64,000 bases of DNA from CAIWHR01 sp963726775 (GTDB taxonomy: Bacteria; Pseudomonadota; Gammaproteobacteria; Burkholderiales; Casimicrobiaceae). Made by a program: the position numbers and the translations under genes. The stretch is taken from contig CAVSDL010000001.1 in assembly GCA_963726775.1 (NCBI GenBank), forward strand, positions 992,001 to 1,056,000, read 5' to 3'. Position 1 is the first letter of the stretch. Every line of letters starts with the position of its first letter. Below, in pieces: positions 45,256 through 54,205 of this stretch. Below the pieces are notes generated by a model. That model did not search any database. It was not told where the DNA came from and worked only from the letters and a program-made list of their open reading frames with translations.

Positions 45256-45629
45256 TCGAGGCGACTGACGGCGTCGAGAACCTGGCGGCGCTTCGCGCAG
45301 CCTGCCAGGATGTTCTCGATCACCTGCAACGGTTGAGGCGAATGCTCGACGACGAAATCCGGGTCTACCCGACACCGATACCTCGCTGCGACGCCCAATT
45401 CAACTTTCTCTCCCAGCAACGAACTCGCTTGGCGCAGGATCTGCTCCGCGCGAACAGCGCCGTCGATGCCGCGGTCGCGCCAATGGCCCTGGTGGCCTTC
45501 CTGACGCATTTCGTCGACTCCGACGCCTACGCCGACGGGCCCGAGGAGCAGGGCCTCAGGGCACTTGTTCGGACGGAATTGTCGCGGCTGAACACCCATC
45601 GCCGATCTCCGCCGCTCCCGAGCGCATGA
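45252..45629 (+). CDS. hypothetical protein
   Basis: 125 residues, ATG overlapping the acetyltransferase stop. Predicted helical: ENLAALRAACQDVLDHLQRLRRMLDDEI and LSQQRTRLAQDLLRAN suggest a coiled-coil bundle. Basic C-terminus. Not recognised. Confidence 0.6.
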   Translation: MIEATDGVENLAALRAACQDVLDHLQRLRRMLDDEIRVYPTPIPRCDAQFNFLSQQRTRLAQDLLRANSAVDAAVAPMALVAFLTHFVDSDAYADGPEEQGLRALVRTELSRLNTHRRSPPLPSA

Positions 45630-45752
45630 CGCCGCTCGCCAAATTGCAGTTCGCGTGCGTCGACCGGTGTTCAATGCGGGCAGCGACGTACACGCTCTGG
45701 TCGACGCCTCGGCTGTCGGTCAACCCTTCATGTCAGCCAATCCAGGATACCC

Positions 45753-46091
45753 ATGCCATCACAGATTGATGTGTCGCAACTCACGGCTGCAGAGCTGGAC
45801 GAGCTCATGACCAAAGCCGCGGAACGCCGCGCCTCGCTCGATCCCCCCCATTCGTATCAGGCGCCGGTCGAGGCCGACGCGATCATCGACCCGGCCTGGT
45901 ATACGGGACTGATCGAACCCGGAACCCTGTTTCAGGTACGCCATCCGGGATTTGGGTGGCTTTCGTTCGTGATTCCACCGAACGAGCGTGCTCAGCTGCT
46001 GTGCGCATTCCTGAATCAGGCTTTGTTCACGCCCCAAAGCAATGTCGCCAACGCCCCTGCGCCGGTGGCGGGCGGCAGCACGGTTCATTGA
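45753..46091 (+). CDS. hypothetical protein
   Basis: 112 residues: an N-terminal helix (LTAAELDELMTKAAERRASL), then ADAIIDPAWYTGLIEPGTLFQVRHPGFGWLSFVIPPNERAQLLCAFLNQAL. One compact domain, no family recognised. Confidence 0.6.
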   Translation: MPSQIDVSQLTAAELDELMTKAAERRASLDPPHSYQAPVEADAIIDPAWYTGLIEPGTLFQVRHPGFGWLSFVIPPNERAQLLCAFLNQALFTPQSNVANAPAPVAGGSTVH

Positions 46092-46293
46092 CCTGCGGCG
46101 ATGCATCGTCGCGTTTCGCCCGGGACGACGGTAAGCGAGCGAGCCGAATGCGTCTTGACCCGTTCATCCTGCGTCCAGCCGCTGGCACGGCGCGATCCGC
46201 CGCGCACGTCGTTCGCTGCTCATTGCGTCCGACCGCTTGCCTGGCGCAGGCGGCGGCGCCTACCGTGCGCCTGGATTTGCGACGGGGCCCGGA

Positions 46294-46881
46294 TTGACCT
46301 GCCACTACCATATCTGCGTGGCCGACTTCCGCCGTTCCGTTCTGTATCCGCTCAACGGGCTCCGGGACACGCTTCCCGACGTGTATCTGCGCGAGAAGGC
46401 AAAATTCGCTGGTCGCGAGTCGTTGCTGGAGTATGTGGTACCCGGGCTGGGCGTGGTCTGGGCCGACACGGTCAACCTCTCCGCGCTCGACCCACGACTT
46501 CTGATTGCGGAGCGGCGCAGGATGGGCATCCCCTTCTCGCGTTTGCTCGAGCGCCGCCTCGTGTGCATTCCGGTCGCGCGCGTGCAAGCGTTGGCGGCGG
46601 TTTACTACGTTGGCAGGTCGCACTGGAGCAACAGTTCGCCCGGCGAAACGGACGTTCCTCTCGAACCTCCCGATGACGAATTCTCGCCGTTCGATGCAAC
46701 CAGGCACCAGGAGCCGCGTGACGTTCCCGACTTGCATCGCGAATATCTGTCCCGGCAAAAGGCGCGCGGCGAGCCTGCGCTTGGGTTCGTGTTCGTGCCG
46801 CACGTGCTGGTCGCGTCACCGGTGGACATTTCCGGCCTCGATTTCGTCGACCTCCCGTCATCATCTGCATCCGGCATGTGA
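46294..46881 (+). CDS. conserved hypothetical protein
   Basis: 195 residues from TTG: HYHICVADFRRSVLYPLNGLRDTLPDVYLREKAKFAGRESLLEYVVPGLGVVWADTVNLSALDP, then LERRLVCIPVARVQALAAVYY. I believe similar proteins exist in other genomes, but I cannot name a family. The TTG was chosen because upstream codons lack resemblance to that domain; frames from GTG/ATG further up are open. Confidence 0.6.
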   Translation: MTCHYHICVADFRRSVLYPLNGLRDTLPDVYLREKAKFAGRESLLEYVVPGLGVVWADTVNLSALDPRLLIAERRRMGIPFSRLLERRLVCIPVARVQALAAVYYVGRSHWSNSSPGETDVPLEPPDDEFSPFDATRHQEPRDVPDLHREYLSRQKARGEPALGFVFVPHVLVASPVDISGLDFVDLPSSSASGM

Positions 46882-47058
46882 CGGGACGACCGGGGTGCCC
46901 GCGGCAATCGGCGCTACGCGGCGTGCGGGTTATCATCGCATGCAGACGAAGGACGTTCGAGACCGCGACGCGGTGCCTGATCCGTCGGGCCACCGGATCG
47001 CCTTCCGGCCGGAAAACTCGAACGATTGGACTCCGCTTTCCTGGTCAGAGAGAACCCG

Positions 47059-47556
47059 ATGAATAGAGCCTGCGCTGCCCTTGGTCTGGCGTTGATCGCG
47101 ACATCGACGAGCGTCCGGGCCGACGAGGCCACCTTTGTCACGAAGTCGCTTACGCCCGAGACTGCCGCGATCGCCGCAAGATCCGCGCTGGAGCATTGCC
47201 GCAAAGCCGGATATCAGGTTTCGGTGGCGGTCGTCGACAGGTCGGGCATGTTGCAAGTCTTCCTGCGCGACCGCTTTGCGGGCGCGCATACGGTCGAACT
47301 GGCGATCAACAAAGCATGGTCCGCCGTCGGCTTCAGGATGCCAACTTCAGTCTTGGCCAACGAGACGCAGGCCGGCAAGCCGATGAGCGGTCTGCGCGGA
47401 CTTCCCAAGGTAATTGCGGCAGCCGGTGGCCAGGTCATCGAGGGAGGCGGCTCTGTTCTCGGGGGCATCGGCGTCTCGGGCGCCCCAGGAGGCGACGCGG
47501 ACGATGCCTGCGCCAACGTCGGCATCAAAGCGATCGCCGACATGATTGAATTCTGA
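47059..47556 (+). CDS. GlcG/HbpS-family heme-binding-like protein
   Basis: 165 residues with a signal peptide (CAALGLALIATSTSVRA). The domain is typical: TPETAAIAARSALEHCRKAGYQVSVAVVDRSGMLQVFLRDRFAGAHTVELAINKAWSAV, GLRGLPKVIAAAGGQVIEGGGSVLGGIGVSGAPGGDADDACANVGI. Secreted members bind heme or act in glycolate/diol loci; here no such neighbours are seen. Confidence 0.9.
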   Translation: MNRACAALGLALIATSTSVRADEATFVTKSLTPETAAIAARSALEHCRKAGYQVSVAVVDRSGMLQVFLRDRFAGAHTVELAINKAWSAVGFRMPTSVLANETQAGKPMSGLRGLPKVIAAAGGQVIEGGGSVLGGIGVSGAPGGDADDACANVGIKAIADMIEF

Positions 47557-47632
47557 CCTGGCGGTCGAATGCGCCGTGCTACGAGCAGCTTTCGTATGGC
47601 GAGGTGTCGGCGATCGATCGGAGAGGCCCGCA

Positions 47633-48043
47633 ATGGCAACCGTGCTTATGGCGACGAGTGCAGCAATCATCCTGGCGCTGGGGGCCATCCATCTCATCTA
47701 CACGTTCCGGGGTTTGAAACTGACACCCCGCGACCCAAGCCTTCAGGCTGCCATGACCCGTGTTTCGCCGGTCATCAGCCGCGAAACGACAATGTGGAAG
47801 GCGTGGATAGGTTTCAATGCCAGCCACAGTCTTGGAGCCATTCTGTTCGGCCTGATCTATGGCTACCTGGCCACGGCAAAGGGCGCGCTGCTGTTCAATT
47901 CCCCGTTCCTGCTGATCGTCGGACTGGCGCTGCTCGGCAGCCTCGCCGTGCTGGGCAAGCTCTACTGGTTCAGCGTTCCGTTCACGGGTATCTGCGTGGC
48001 GCTGGCGTGCTACGTCACCGCCATTGCGTTGGCATGGGCCTAG
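47633..48043 (+). CDS. integral membrane protein
   Basis: 136 residues: VLMATSAAIILALGAIHLIYTF, WKAWIGFNASHSLGAILFGLIYGYL, FLLIVGLALLGSLAVLGKLYWFSVPFTGICVALACYVTAIAL. The G-F-N-A-S-H-S-L-G motif in helix 2 recurs in a widespread family of unknown function. Confidence 0.75.
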   Translation: MATVLMATSAAIILALGAIHLIYTFRGLKLTPRDPSLQAAMTRVSPVISRETTMWKAWIGFNASHSLGAILFGLIYGYLATAKGALLFNSPFLLIVGLALLGSLAVLGKLYWFSVPFTGICVALACYVTAIALAWA

Positions 48044-48235
48044 CCAAGCGCGTCGGGCGGGACACGGCCAAGCACTAAGAGGGGGTCGCGGGCCCGGCGT
48101 TTTCATCCGACATTCGACAATGATTCAACACCGGCCCGGCGAGCAAACCGTCGATCGACACCATTGCGGCGTGCCCCGCACGGCGCTCCGCAAAGACAAC
48201 CCTCCGCAGGACATCGGAAAGGCGAGGAAGACGAA

Positions 48236-48523
48236 ATGCGCACGGCCTTGATCATCGTAGCGGGTCTCGTACTGCTCGGCGTTTTTCTCGTCGCGGGCCG
48301 ATGCCTCGGCGGAGCGGCGCCGAGGGCGACCGCCATCGCGGCCAAGACCTTCATCCCGGTGTGGCTCGCGGGAGCCCTGGCCAATATGTGGATGGGCGTT
48401 GCCGGAGCGGGATACTCGATTCGGGAAGAGCTTCCGATTTTCTTGTTCATTTTCGCCCTTCCCGCCAGCGCCGCGTTGCTTGTAGGATGGAAGTCTTCGT
48501 CGTCGTCGCGTGGCTCCCGATAG
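48236..48523 (+). CDS. small integral membrane protein
   Basis: 95 residues from ATG with GGCGAGGAAG upstream. Three helices (TALIIVAGLVLLGVFLVAG, VWLAGALANMWMGVAGAGY, PIFLFIFALPASAALLVGW) and a Ser/Arg tail. Family common, function unknown. Confidence 0.7.
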   Translation: MRTALIIVAGLVLLGVFLVAGRCLGGAAPRATAIAAKTFIPVWLAGALANMWMGVAGAGYSIREELPIFLFIFALPASAALLVGWKSSSSSRGSR

Positions 48524-48600
48524 TCGCTGACGTCCGTTCGCGCATCCCGCATGCCGGGCAACGGTTGACACGTTGCCGGCACCTGGAGTGAGAAAGCCCC

Positions 48601-49434
48601 ATGCCCGAAATCTTTGGTTTCGATGCGTTCTCCCCGAAGGAAATTGCCGCCCGGATCGAAACCATCGGCGTCGCCAAAGCTCGCCTGCCGCTGCTGTCGA
48701 TGTTGATGCTGAGCGTGCTGGCCGGCGCTTTCATCGGTCTCGGCGCGCTTTATTTCGTGCTGGTCAAGTCCGACCATTCGTTGGGGTTTGCCGCCAGCCA
48801 GGTCCTGGGCGGCGTGGCCTTTTCACTGGGGCTCCTCCTCGTCGTCGTCGCCGGCGCCGAGCTCTTCACCGGAAACAATCTGCTGGTCATCGCCTGGGCC
48901 GACCGGAAGATCTCCACCGCCCTGCTGCTGCGGAACTGGGCGATCGTATGCGCCGGCAATTTCATCGGCGCTGCCGGACTGGCGCTGCTGGTCCTGCTCT
49001 CGCGACACCCGGAAATGAATGGCGGCGCAATCGCGGAGCAATACATGACGATCGCGGCCGCCAAGTGCGCGCTGCCGTTCTGGGCGGCATTTTTCAAGGG
49101 CATCCTGTGCAACGTGCTGGTGTGCATGGGAGTATGGATGGCGATTGCCGGTCGTAGCGTTTTCGACAAGGCGGTCGCGATAATTTTCCCCATTTCGGCA
49201 TTCGTTGCCGCCGGGTTCGAACACAGCATCGCCAACATGTACGTCATCTCGCTCGCCATGCTGCTGCAGTCGTCCGGAAGCGCCGGCGTGGCTACCCCCG
49301 CGATTACGTGGGCTGGATTCGCCGGCAATCTGGTGCCGGTCATTCTGGGCAACATTGTCGGCGGCGGTGTGCTGGTAGGCTTGGTCTACCACGTCATTTA
49401 CCGGCGAGCATCGGTTCCGCATGACCCTACGTGA
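48601..49434 (+). CDS. formate/nitrite transporter family protein
   Basis: 277 residues, six membrane helices. FNT signatures: LSVLAGAFIGLGALYFVL (N-terminal), AGAELFTGNNLLVIAWADRKIS, FFKGILCNVLVCMGVWMAIAGRSVFDK (the K-G-x-x-C-N-x-L-V-C motif), FVAAGFEHSIANMYVISLAML and GNLVPVILGNIVGGGVLVGLVYHV. Transports small monovalent anions such as formate or nitrite. Complete by length. Confidence 0.95.
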   Translation: MPEIFGFDAFSPKEIAARIETIGVAKARLPLLSMLMLSVLAGAFIGLGALYFVLVKSDHSLGFAASQVLGGVAFSLGLLLVVVAGAELFTGNNLLVIAWADRKISTALLLRNWAIVCAGNFIGAAGLALLVLLSRHPEMNGGAIAEQYMTIAAAKCALPFWAAFFKGILCNVLVCMGVWMAIAGRSVFDKAVAIIFPISAFVAAGFEHSIANMYVISLAMLLQSSGSAGVATPAITWAGFAGNLVPVILGNIVGGGVLVGLVYHVIYRRASVPHDPT

Positions 49435-49554
49435 CGCCGCAATGGTCGGAAAATGGCTACCTGAGGGAGGTTCCTTGTCGAACCCGGATCGCTGCCCCGC
49501 AATGCGTTGCCAAGTGCCCGCCGCATCGATTGCGGGAATCATGCGCGAGTCGCC

Positions 49555-49956
49555 ATGATCACCGGCAGTTGTCTATGCGACGGCGTGGCGTGGCAGCTCG
49601 ACGGCGCCATTGAACTCATCAATTACTGTCATTGCACGATGTGCCGGAAGATTCACGGCGCACCGTTCGGAGCCTTTGCGCACGCGCGCGCACGGGATTT
49701 CCGGTGGCTGCGCGGCAAATCGTCGATCACGCGCTACGAGTCCTCCCCCGGCACTTTCCGCTGCTTTTGTCCGGCCTGCGGGTCGAGCGTGCCGGTGATC
49801 GAAGAAGATGAAGTCTGCATTCCAGCCGGCGCCATCGACGGCGACCCGGGCGTCCGACCGTCGATTCACATCTTTGTCGGGTCGAAGGCGCCCTGGTACG
49901 AAATCACCGACACCTTGCCCCGGCATGACCGCTTTCCGCCGGAGGGCGAGTGGTGA
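49555..49956 (+). CDS. GFA-family zinc protein
   Basis: 133 residues: GSCLCDGVAWQL, CHCTMCRKIHGAPFG, FCPACGSSVPV as zinc motifs; PAGAIDGDPGVRPSIHIFVGSKAPWYEITDTLPRHDRFP at the end. Same subgroup as 17562. The last of the seven GFA genes in the window. Confidence 0.92.
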   Translation: MITGSCLCDGVAWQLDGAIELINYCHCTMCRKIHGAPFGAFAHARARDFRWLRGKSSITRYESSPGTFRCFCPACGSSVPVIEEDEVCIPAGAIDGDPGVRPSIHIFVGSKAPWYEITDTLPRHDRFPPEGEW

Positions 49957-50074
49957 TGCCCGCGCTCGGGCGTCCGGCCGTCGCTCGATACCGGCCCTGC
50001 TGGCGGGTTGTCGCGCTCGACGCGCCGGCGAGGCTCGTGGCCTCGTGCGACATCCTGCATGAAGGACCTCGGCA

Positions 50075-50584
50075 TTGAAGATTCTCGAGACCGACCGCCT
50101 GATTCTGCGCCGGCTGTTGGTCGACGATGCCGGGTTCATCGTCGAGCTGCTGAACGATCCTTCATGGCTGCGATTCATCGGTGACAAAGGGGTTAGAACG
50201 CTTGCCGACGCCCGGGCGTACATCCTGAGGGGTCCCATCGATATGTACGCGCGCATGGGTTTCGGGCTGTACTTGACCGAACTGAAGACCGATGGCGCTC
50301 CGATCGGTCTCTGTGGCCTGATAAAACGGGATTCGCTGGAAGACGCGGACATCGGCTTTGCCTTTCTCCCGCGACATTGGGGACAGGGCTATGCTTCGGA
50401 AGCGGCGTCCGCGGTGCTGGCCTACGGAAGAAACGTACTGGGCCTGACGCGCGTCGTGGCCATAACCTCCCCGGACAACGACGCGTCGACCAGGCTGCTC
50501 GCGAAGCTGGGCCTCAAATTTGAACGCGTGCTCAACCTCGGCGACGGTGGCGACGAAGTATTGCTTCATGCGGTGGAATCGTGA
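50075..50584 (+). CDS. GNAT family N-acetyltransferase (RimJ/RimL type)
   Basis: 169 residues from TTG: ILETDRLILRRLLVDDAGFIVELLNDPSWLRFIGD is the standard RimJ/RimL N-terminus, then GLCGLIKRDSLEDADIGFAFLPRHWGQGYASEAASAVL (G-Q-G-Y-A-S-E) and VVAITSPDNDASTRLLAKLGLKFERV. Probable protein or small-molecule N-acetyltransferase. Confidence 0.92.
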   Translation: MKILETDRLILRRLLVDDAGFIVELLNDPSWLRFIGDKGVRTLADARAYILRGPIDMYARMGFGLYLTELKTDGAPIGLCGLIKRDSLEDADIGFAFLPRHWGQGYASEAASAVLAYGRNVLGLTRVVAITSPDNDASTRLLAKLGLKFERVLNLGDGGDEVLLHAVES

Positions 50585-50641
50585 ACTTCGGGTCGGGGCG
50601 CCCGACCTTTCAACGCTTGCACGCATGACGGAAGGAGCCTC

Positions 50642-51556
50642 ATGAAGGGAATCGCTGGAACGCGCGCGGCCCTGCCATCGTGTCGGTCGATGGCATGGCT
50701 CGCCCCGATGGTCCTGGCTTTCGGCGCCTGTGCAGGGCAGGGGACGAAGGCGCCCGCATCGCCGCACCCGGCGCCGCTTTCCGGCGAGCGCATCGCCCAG
50801 ATCCTGGCGAGCTCCGATCGCCGTCCGGCCGACCGCACCAACGATCTCCGCCGCAAGCCCGACCAGATGCTGGCGTTCATCGGCGTGTGGCCGGGCATGG
50901 TGGCGCTCGACCTGAGCGCGGGCGGCGGCTATACCACGGAGCTCATCGCACGCGCCGTCGGGCCTGCCGGTATCGTCTATGGGCAAAGCGCGCCGCGCGA
51001 TCCGGAGCGCGCCGCGCCATCCCCGGCGGCCCCCGAGGGAGCCGCGACGCCCGTCGCCCCGACAGTGCCATCGCCGGCGCCTCCCGCAGCGCTGCGTCCG
51101 GGCGGTCCGCCAAATTCGCCCCTGGCGCTGGCCGAGCGGGCGAAGAACCCGGCAGCGGGAAACATCGTTGCCGTGGTGCGGAGATTCGAGAGCCCGGTTC
51201 CGCCGGATGTTGCGTCGAACGGGCTCGACCTCGTCACGTTGATGTTCAACTATCACGATCTCGGTTACATGGGCGTGGATCGCGCGCAAATGAACAAGGC
51301 CGTGTTCGCCGCGCTCAAGTCGGGTGGCATCTATGTGATCGCCGACCATTCGGGGCGGCCGGGAACCGGCATCTCCGAGTCCGGCACCCTGCATCGCATC
51401 GAGGAATCGTTTCTGCGCCAGGAAGTCGAAGCCGCCGGATTCCGGCTGGCCGCGGAGGGCGATTTCATGCGCAATCCGTCAGACCCGCGCGACAAGAACA
51501 CCCCCGATCCACCGCAGCCCAAGGACGAATTCGTCCTCAAGTTCGTGAAGCCGTGA
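50642..51556 (+). CDS. methyltransferase-like lipoprotein
   Basis: 304 residues. Signal with lipobox FGAC at residues 27-30. The core resembles class I SAM methyltransferases: PDQMLAFIGVWPGMVALDLSAGGGYTTELIARAVGPAGIVYGQ, and GLDLVTLMFNYHDLGYMGVDRAQMNKAVFAALKSGGIYVIADH. Between them is a Pro/Ala-rich insert (about 120-155). The D-L-S-A-G-G-G-Y glycine loop is intact, but a cytoplasmic cofactor enzyme with an export signal is odd. Confidence 0.85.
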   Translation: MKGIAGTRAALPSCRSMAWLAPMVLAFGACAGQGTKAPASPHPAPLSGERIAQILASSDRRPADRTNDLRRKPDQMLAFIGVWPGMVALDLSAGGGYTTELIARAVGPAGIVYGQSAPRDPERAAPSPAAPEGAATPVAPTVPSPAPPAALRPGGPPNSPLALAERAKNPAAGNIVAVVRRFESPVPPDVASNGLDLVTLMFNYHDLGYMGVDRAQMNKAVFAALKSGGIYVIADHSGRPGTGISESGTLHRIEESFLRQEVEAAGFRLAAEGDFMRNPSDPRDKNTPDPPQPKDEFVLKFVKP

Positions 51557-51655
51557 CCAGGGCAGTGCCGTGCGCGGGCTCGACACCTGGCGACGCGATG
51601 CGGCGCCGCGAGCACCGGTATCGATCGACAGTCGATTCTCGCTGGAGAATGCACC

Positions 51656-52486
51656 GTGAACGATCAGCTGACGCGGGCCGAAGCATTCAGGTCCCTGCAC
51701 GCGCGACCCGGAATCTTCGCGATCCCGAATCCGTGGGACGCGGGGTCGGCCAGGATGCTGGCGGCGTTGGGATTCGAGGCGCTGGCAACGACGAGCGCCG
51801 GATTCGCATTTTCCATCGGCAGGCCGGACGCGGAGGGAGCCATCGGCCGCGAAGAGACGCTGGTCAACGCGAAGGCAATCGTCGACGCAACGCCGTTGCC
51901 GGTTTCGGCGGACCTGGAGGGCGGATTTGGCGACGACCCGGAGGCCTGCGCCGAAACCATCCTGCTGGCCGCGAAAGCCGGAGTCGTGGGCGGATCCATC
52001 GAGGATGCGACCGGGTTCATTGCGGACCCCATCCATGCGTTCGACCTGGCGGTCGCTCGCGTGCGCGCGGCGGCGGACGCAGCGCGCAGTCTGACCTTTC
52101 CCTTCACGCTCACCGCACGAGCCGAAAACCTGATCTGCGGGCGTCCGGATCTGCGGGACACGATCCGCCGACTCGTTGCCTTTGGAGAGGCAGGTGCAGA
52201 CGTACTGTACGCACCGGGCCTGAGGACGCGAGAGGACATCGCGGTGGTGGTTCGTGCCGTCGCGCCCAAACCCGTCAATGTCGTCATGGGCCTGTCCGGG
52301 CCCACTCATTCGCTCGATGTGCTCGGGAGCCTCGGCGTCAAGCGAGTGAGCCTCGGCTCGTCGCTTGCGCGAGCGGCTTATGGTGCGTTTCTTCGGGCTG
52401 CGCGCGAGGTCAGGGAGAAGGGGACCTTCGACTTTGCCCGCGAAGCCGTTCCCTATGCCGAACTCAATGCCATGTTCAGAAAGTAA
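51656..52486 (+). CDS. isocitrate lyase/PEP mutase-family protein
   Basis: 276 residues from GTG. Barrel motifs: GIFAIPNPWDAGSARMLAALGFEALATTSAGFAFSIG, VSADLEGGFGDDPEACAETI (metal-binding Asp), GGSIEDATG, FTLTARAENLICG and GADVLYAPGL. Matches the ICL/PEPM-like group that includes oxaloacetate decarboxylases and 2-methylisocitrate lyase relatives; exact reaction unclear. Confidence 0.9.
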   Translation: MNDQLTRAEAFRSLHARPGIFAIPNPWDAGSARMLAALGFEALATTSAGFAFSIGRPDAEGAIGREETLVNAKAIVDATPLPVSADLEGGFGDDPEACAETILLAAKAGVVGGSIEDATGFIADPIHAFDLAVARVRAAADAARSLTFPFTLTARAENLICGRPDLRDTIRRLVAFGEAGADVLYAPGLRTREDIAVVVRAVAPKPVNVVMGLSGPTHSLDVLGSLGVKRVSLGSSLARAAYGAFLRAAREVREKGTFDFAREAVPYAELNAMFRK

Positions 52487-52617
52487 ACGCTTGGCAGTGA
52501 CGCCGAAATCGGAGCAAACTTCATCGGTCGACGGCCCGCCGAAGCGCCGCCCGCGTGGGCCATGCGTCCGCAGGATGCCATGGCCGGCCCGCCCGTTCGT
52601 CGAGCGTCGCGTTCGAC

Positions 52618-52893
52618 ATGGAACCACTCCTGATCCTGGTCGTGCTACCGGTAGTCATCGGCGCCATGTCCTGGATGCTATTCCGCGACACGACGAAGGC
52701 GTCGTGCGCTGCAACGGCGGGCTCGATGCTCGGAATCTATCTTTGCCTCAATGCCCTCGACCGGGAGGGATCGTGGAGCTGGCTTGCCGCCCTGCTGGTA
52801 TCGCCGCTGCCCATCGCCTTCGCGCTGGCCACCGTTCAGTTCTGCTACGGGCGCTCGCAGGTTCGGCATCGCGACAGTCGGAATGGCGTCTAG
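52618..52893 (+). CDS. small integral membrane protein
   Basis: 91 residues: LLILVVLPVVIGAMSWMLF, CAATAGSMLGIYLCLNAL, WLAALLVSPLPIAFALATVQFCYG, and a basic tail. Three helices; no family recognised. Confidence 0.6.
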   Translation: MEPLLILVVLPVVIGAMSWMLFRDTTKASCAATAGSMLGIYLCLNALDREGSWSWLAALLVSPLPIAFALATVQFCYGRSQVRHRDSRNGV

Positions 52894-53069
52894 CGGGTGT
52901 CCGAGCCAGCCTTGCCGGCCCATGCGGCCCGGCGGTGCGAAATCCGGTCCGTCTGAGTTGACGCCCGGCAGAAACTTTCCGCATCGGTTATTCGTCGAAT
53001 CCGCGCGGCGGGTCAACTTGTAGCGCGAGGCGATGTAAGCTTTCATTCCGTTTGAAGCGAGGAGATCGC

Positions 53070-54020
53070 ATGGCCGAGAAGAAGATACTTGCGGTTGTGG
53101 GCGCCACGGGCGCGCAGGGCGGTGGTCTGGTCCGGGCCATCCTCAGGGATTCCGGAGGAGGCTTTGCGGCACGCGCCATCACGCGCGACGTCAATTCCGA
53201 AAAGGCACGGGAACTCGCGCGGATGGGAGCCGAGGTGGTCGCCGCCGACGTCGATGACGAGGCAAGCCTCGAAAAGGCACTGCATGGGACGCACGGCGCC
53301 TACTTCGTCACGTTTTTCTGGGCGCATTTTTCGCCCGACAGGGAATTTGCCGAGGCGGGCAACATGGCGCGCGCGGCAAAGGCCGCCGGCGTCAAACATG
53401 CCATCTGGTCAACTCTCGAAGATACGCGCCATTGGGTGCCACTGTCAGACACCCGGATGCCGACGCTGATGGGCCGGTACAAGGTTCCGCATTTCGACGT
53501 CAAGGGCGAAGCCAACAAGCTGTTCACCGAACTGGGCGTGCCGACGACCTTTCTGCTGACGTCCTTTTATTGGGACAATCTGATCCATTTCGGCATGGGT
53601 CCCAAGAAGGGCCCGGACGGCAGATTCGCCTTCACGCTGCCGATGGGCGACAAGAAGCTCCCCGGCATCGCCGCGGAGGACATCGGGAACTGTGCCTACG
53701 GCATTTTCAAGAAAGGCCCCGAATACATCGGCAAGACCGTCGGCATCGCCGGCGCGCACCTGACCGGTGCGGAGATGGCCGCCGCGCTCGGCAAGGCACT
53801 GGGTCAGGAGGTCCTCTACAACGCCGTGTCCCCGGCGGCGTACCGCGGCTTCGGGTTCCCGGGCGCCGAGGATCTCGGCAACATGTTCCAGTTCAAGGCG
53901 GACTTCGAGACGTATTTCTGCGGCGCACGAAATCCCGAGGTCGCCCGAACGCTCAACCCCGCGCTGCAATCTTTCGACGCCTTTCTCGCCAGGAACAAGA
54001 GCCGCATTCCCCTGGAGTAG
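53070..54020 (+). CDS. NmrA-family NAD(P)-binding protein
   Basis: 316 residues from ATG with GCGAGGAGAT upstream. Rossmann glycine motif VVGATGAQGGGLVRAIL (residues 8-24), ARAITRDVNSEKARELA, GAEVVAADVDDEASLEKAL, HGAYFVTFFW, HAIWSTLEDTRHW. HSCARG/NmrA-like atypical short-chain dehydrogenase fold that often senses the NADPH/NADP ratio. Complete. Confidence 0.92.
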   Translation: MAEKKILAVVGATGAQGGGLVRAILRDSGGGFAARAITRDVNSEKARELARMGAEVVAADVDDEASLEKALHGTHGAYFVTFFWAHFSPDREFAEAGNMARAAKAAGVKHAIWSTLEDTRHWVPLSDTRMPTLMGRYKVPHFDVKGEANKLFTELGVPTTFLLTSFYWDNLIHFGMGPKKGPDGRFAFTLPMGDKKLPGIAAEDIGNCAYGIFKKGPEYIGKTVGIAGAHLTGAEMAAALGKALGQEVLYNAVSPAAYRGFGFPGAEDLGNMFQFKADFETYFCGARNPEVARTLNPALQSFDAFLARNKSRIPLE

Positions 54021-54030
54021 CGCGAGGTAG

Positions 54031-54177
54031 AAAGCAACGCGGCCGCTCGAATCGGCGCACACCCTCTTCGCCTGGGCGCTGGCCATGCTGATGGTCGTGC
54101 ATATCGGCGGCGCGCTGTACCATTCCCTGATCAGGAAGGACGGCGTCATGCGTCGCATGCTGCCGTTCGATGCGTAA
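54031..54177 (+). pseudogene. cytochrome b561-type fragment
   Basis: A 48-codon open stretch without start: AHTLFAWALAMLMVVHIGGALYHSLIRKDGVMRRMLPF. This is the C-terminal helix of bacterial cytochrome b561 with its heme-ligand His residues (HIGGALYH). The upstream three helices are absent; the frame is closed by TAG just before. A remnant of a once larger gene. Confidence 0.75.
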
Positions 54178-54205
54178 CGCCGGCGAACCGGCGAGGACCC
54201 TTCCG

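Noticed and set aside
50680..52500. A 606-codon + strand frame crossing the methyltransferase and ICL/PEPM genes
   Set aside because: Arg/Gly/Ala-rich out-of-frame translation of two recognisable genes.
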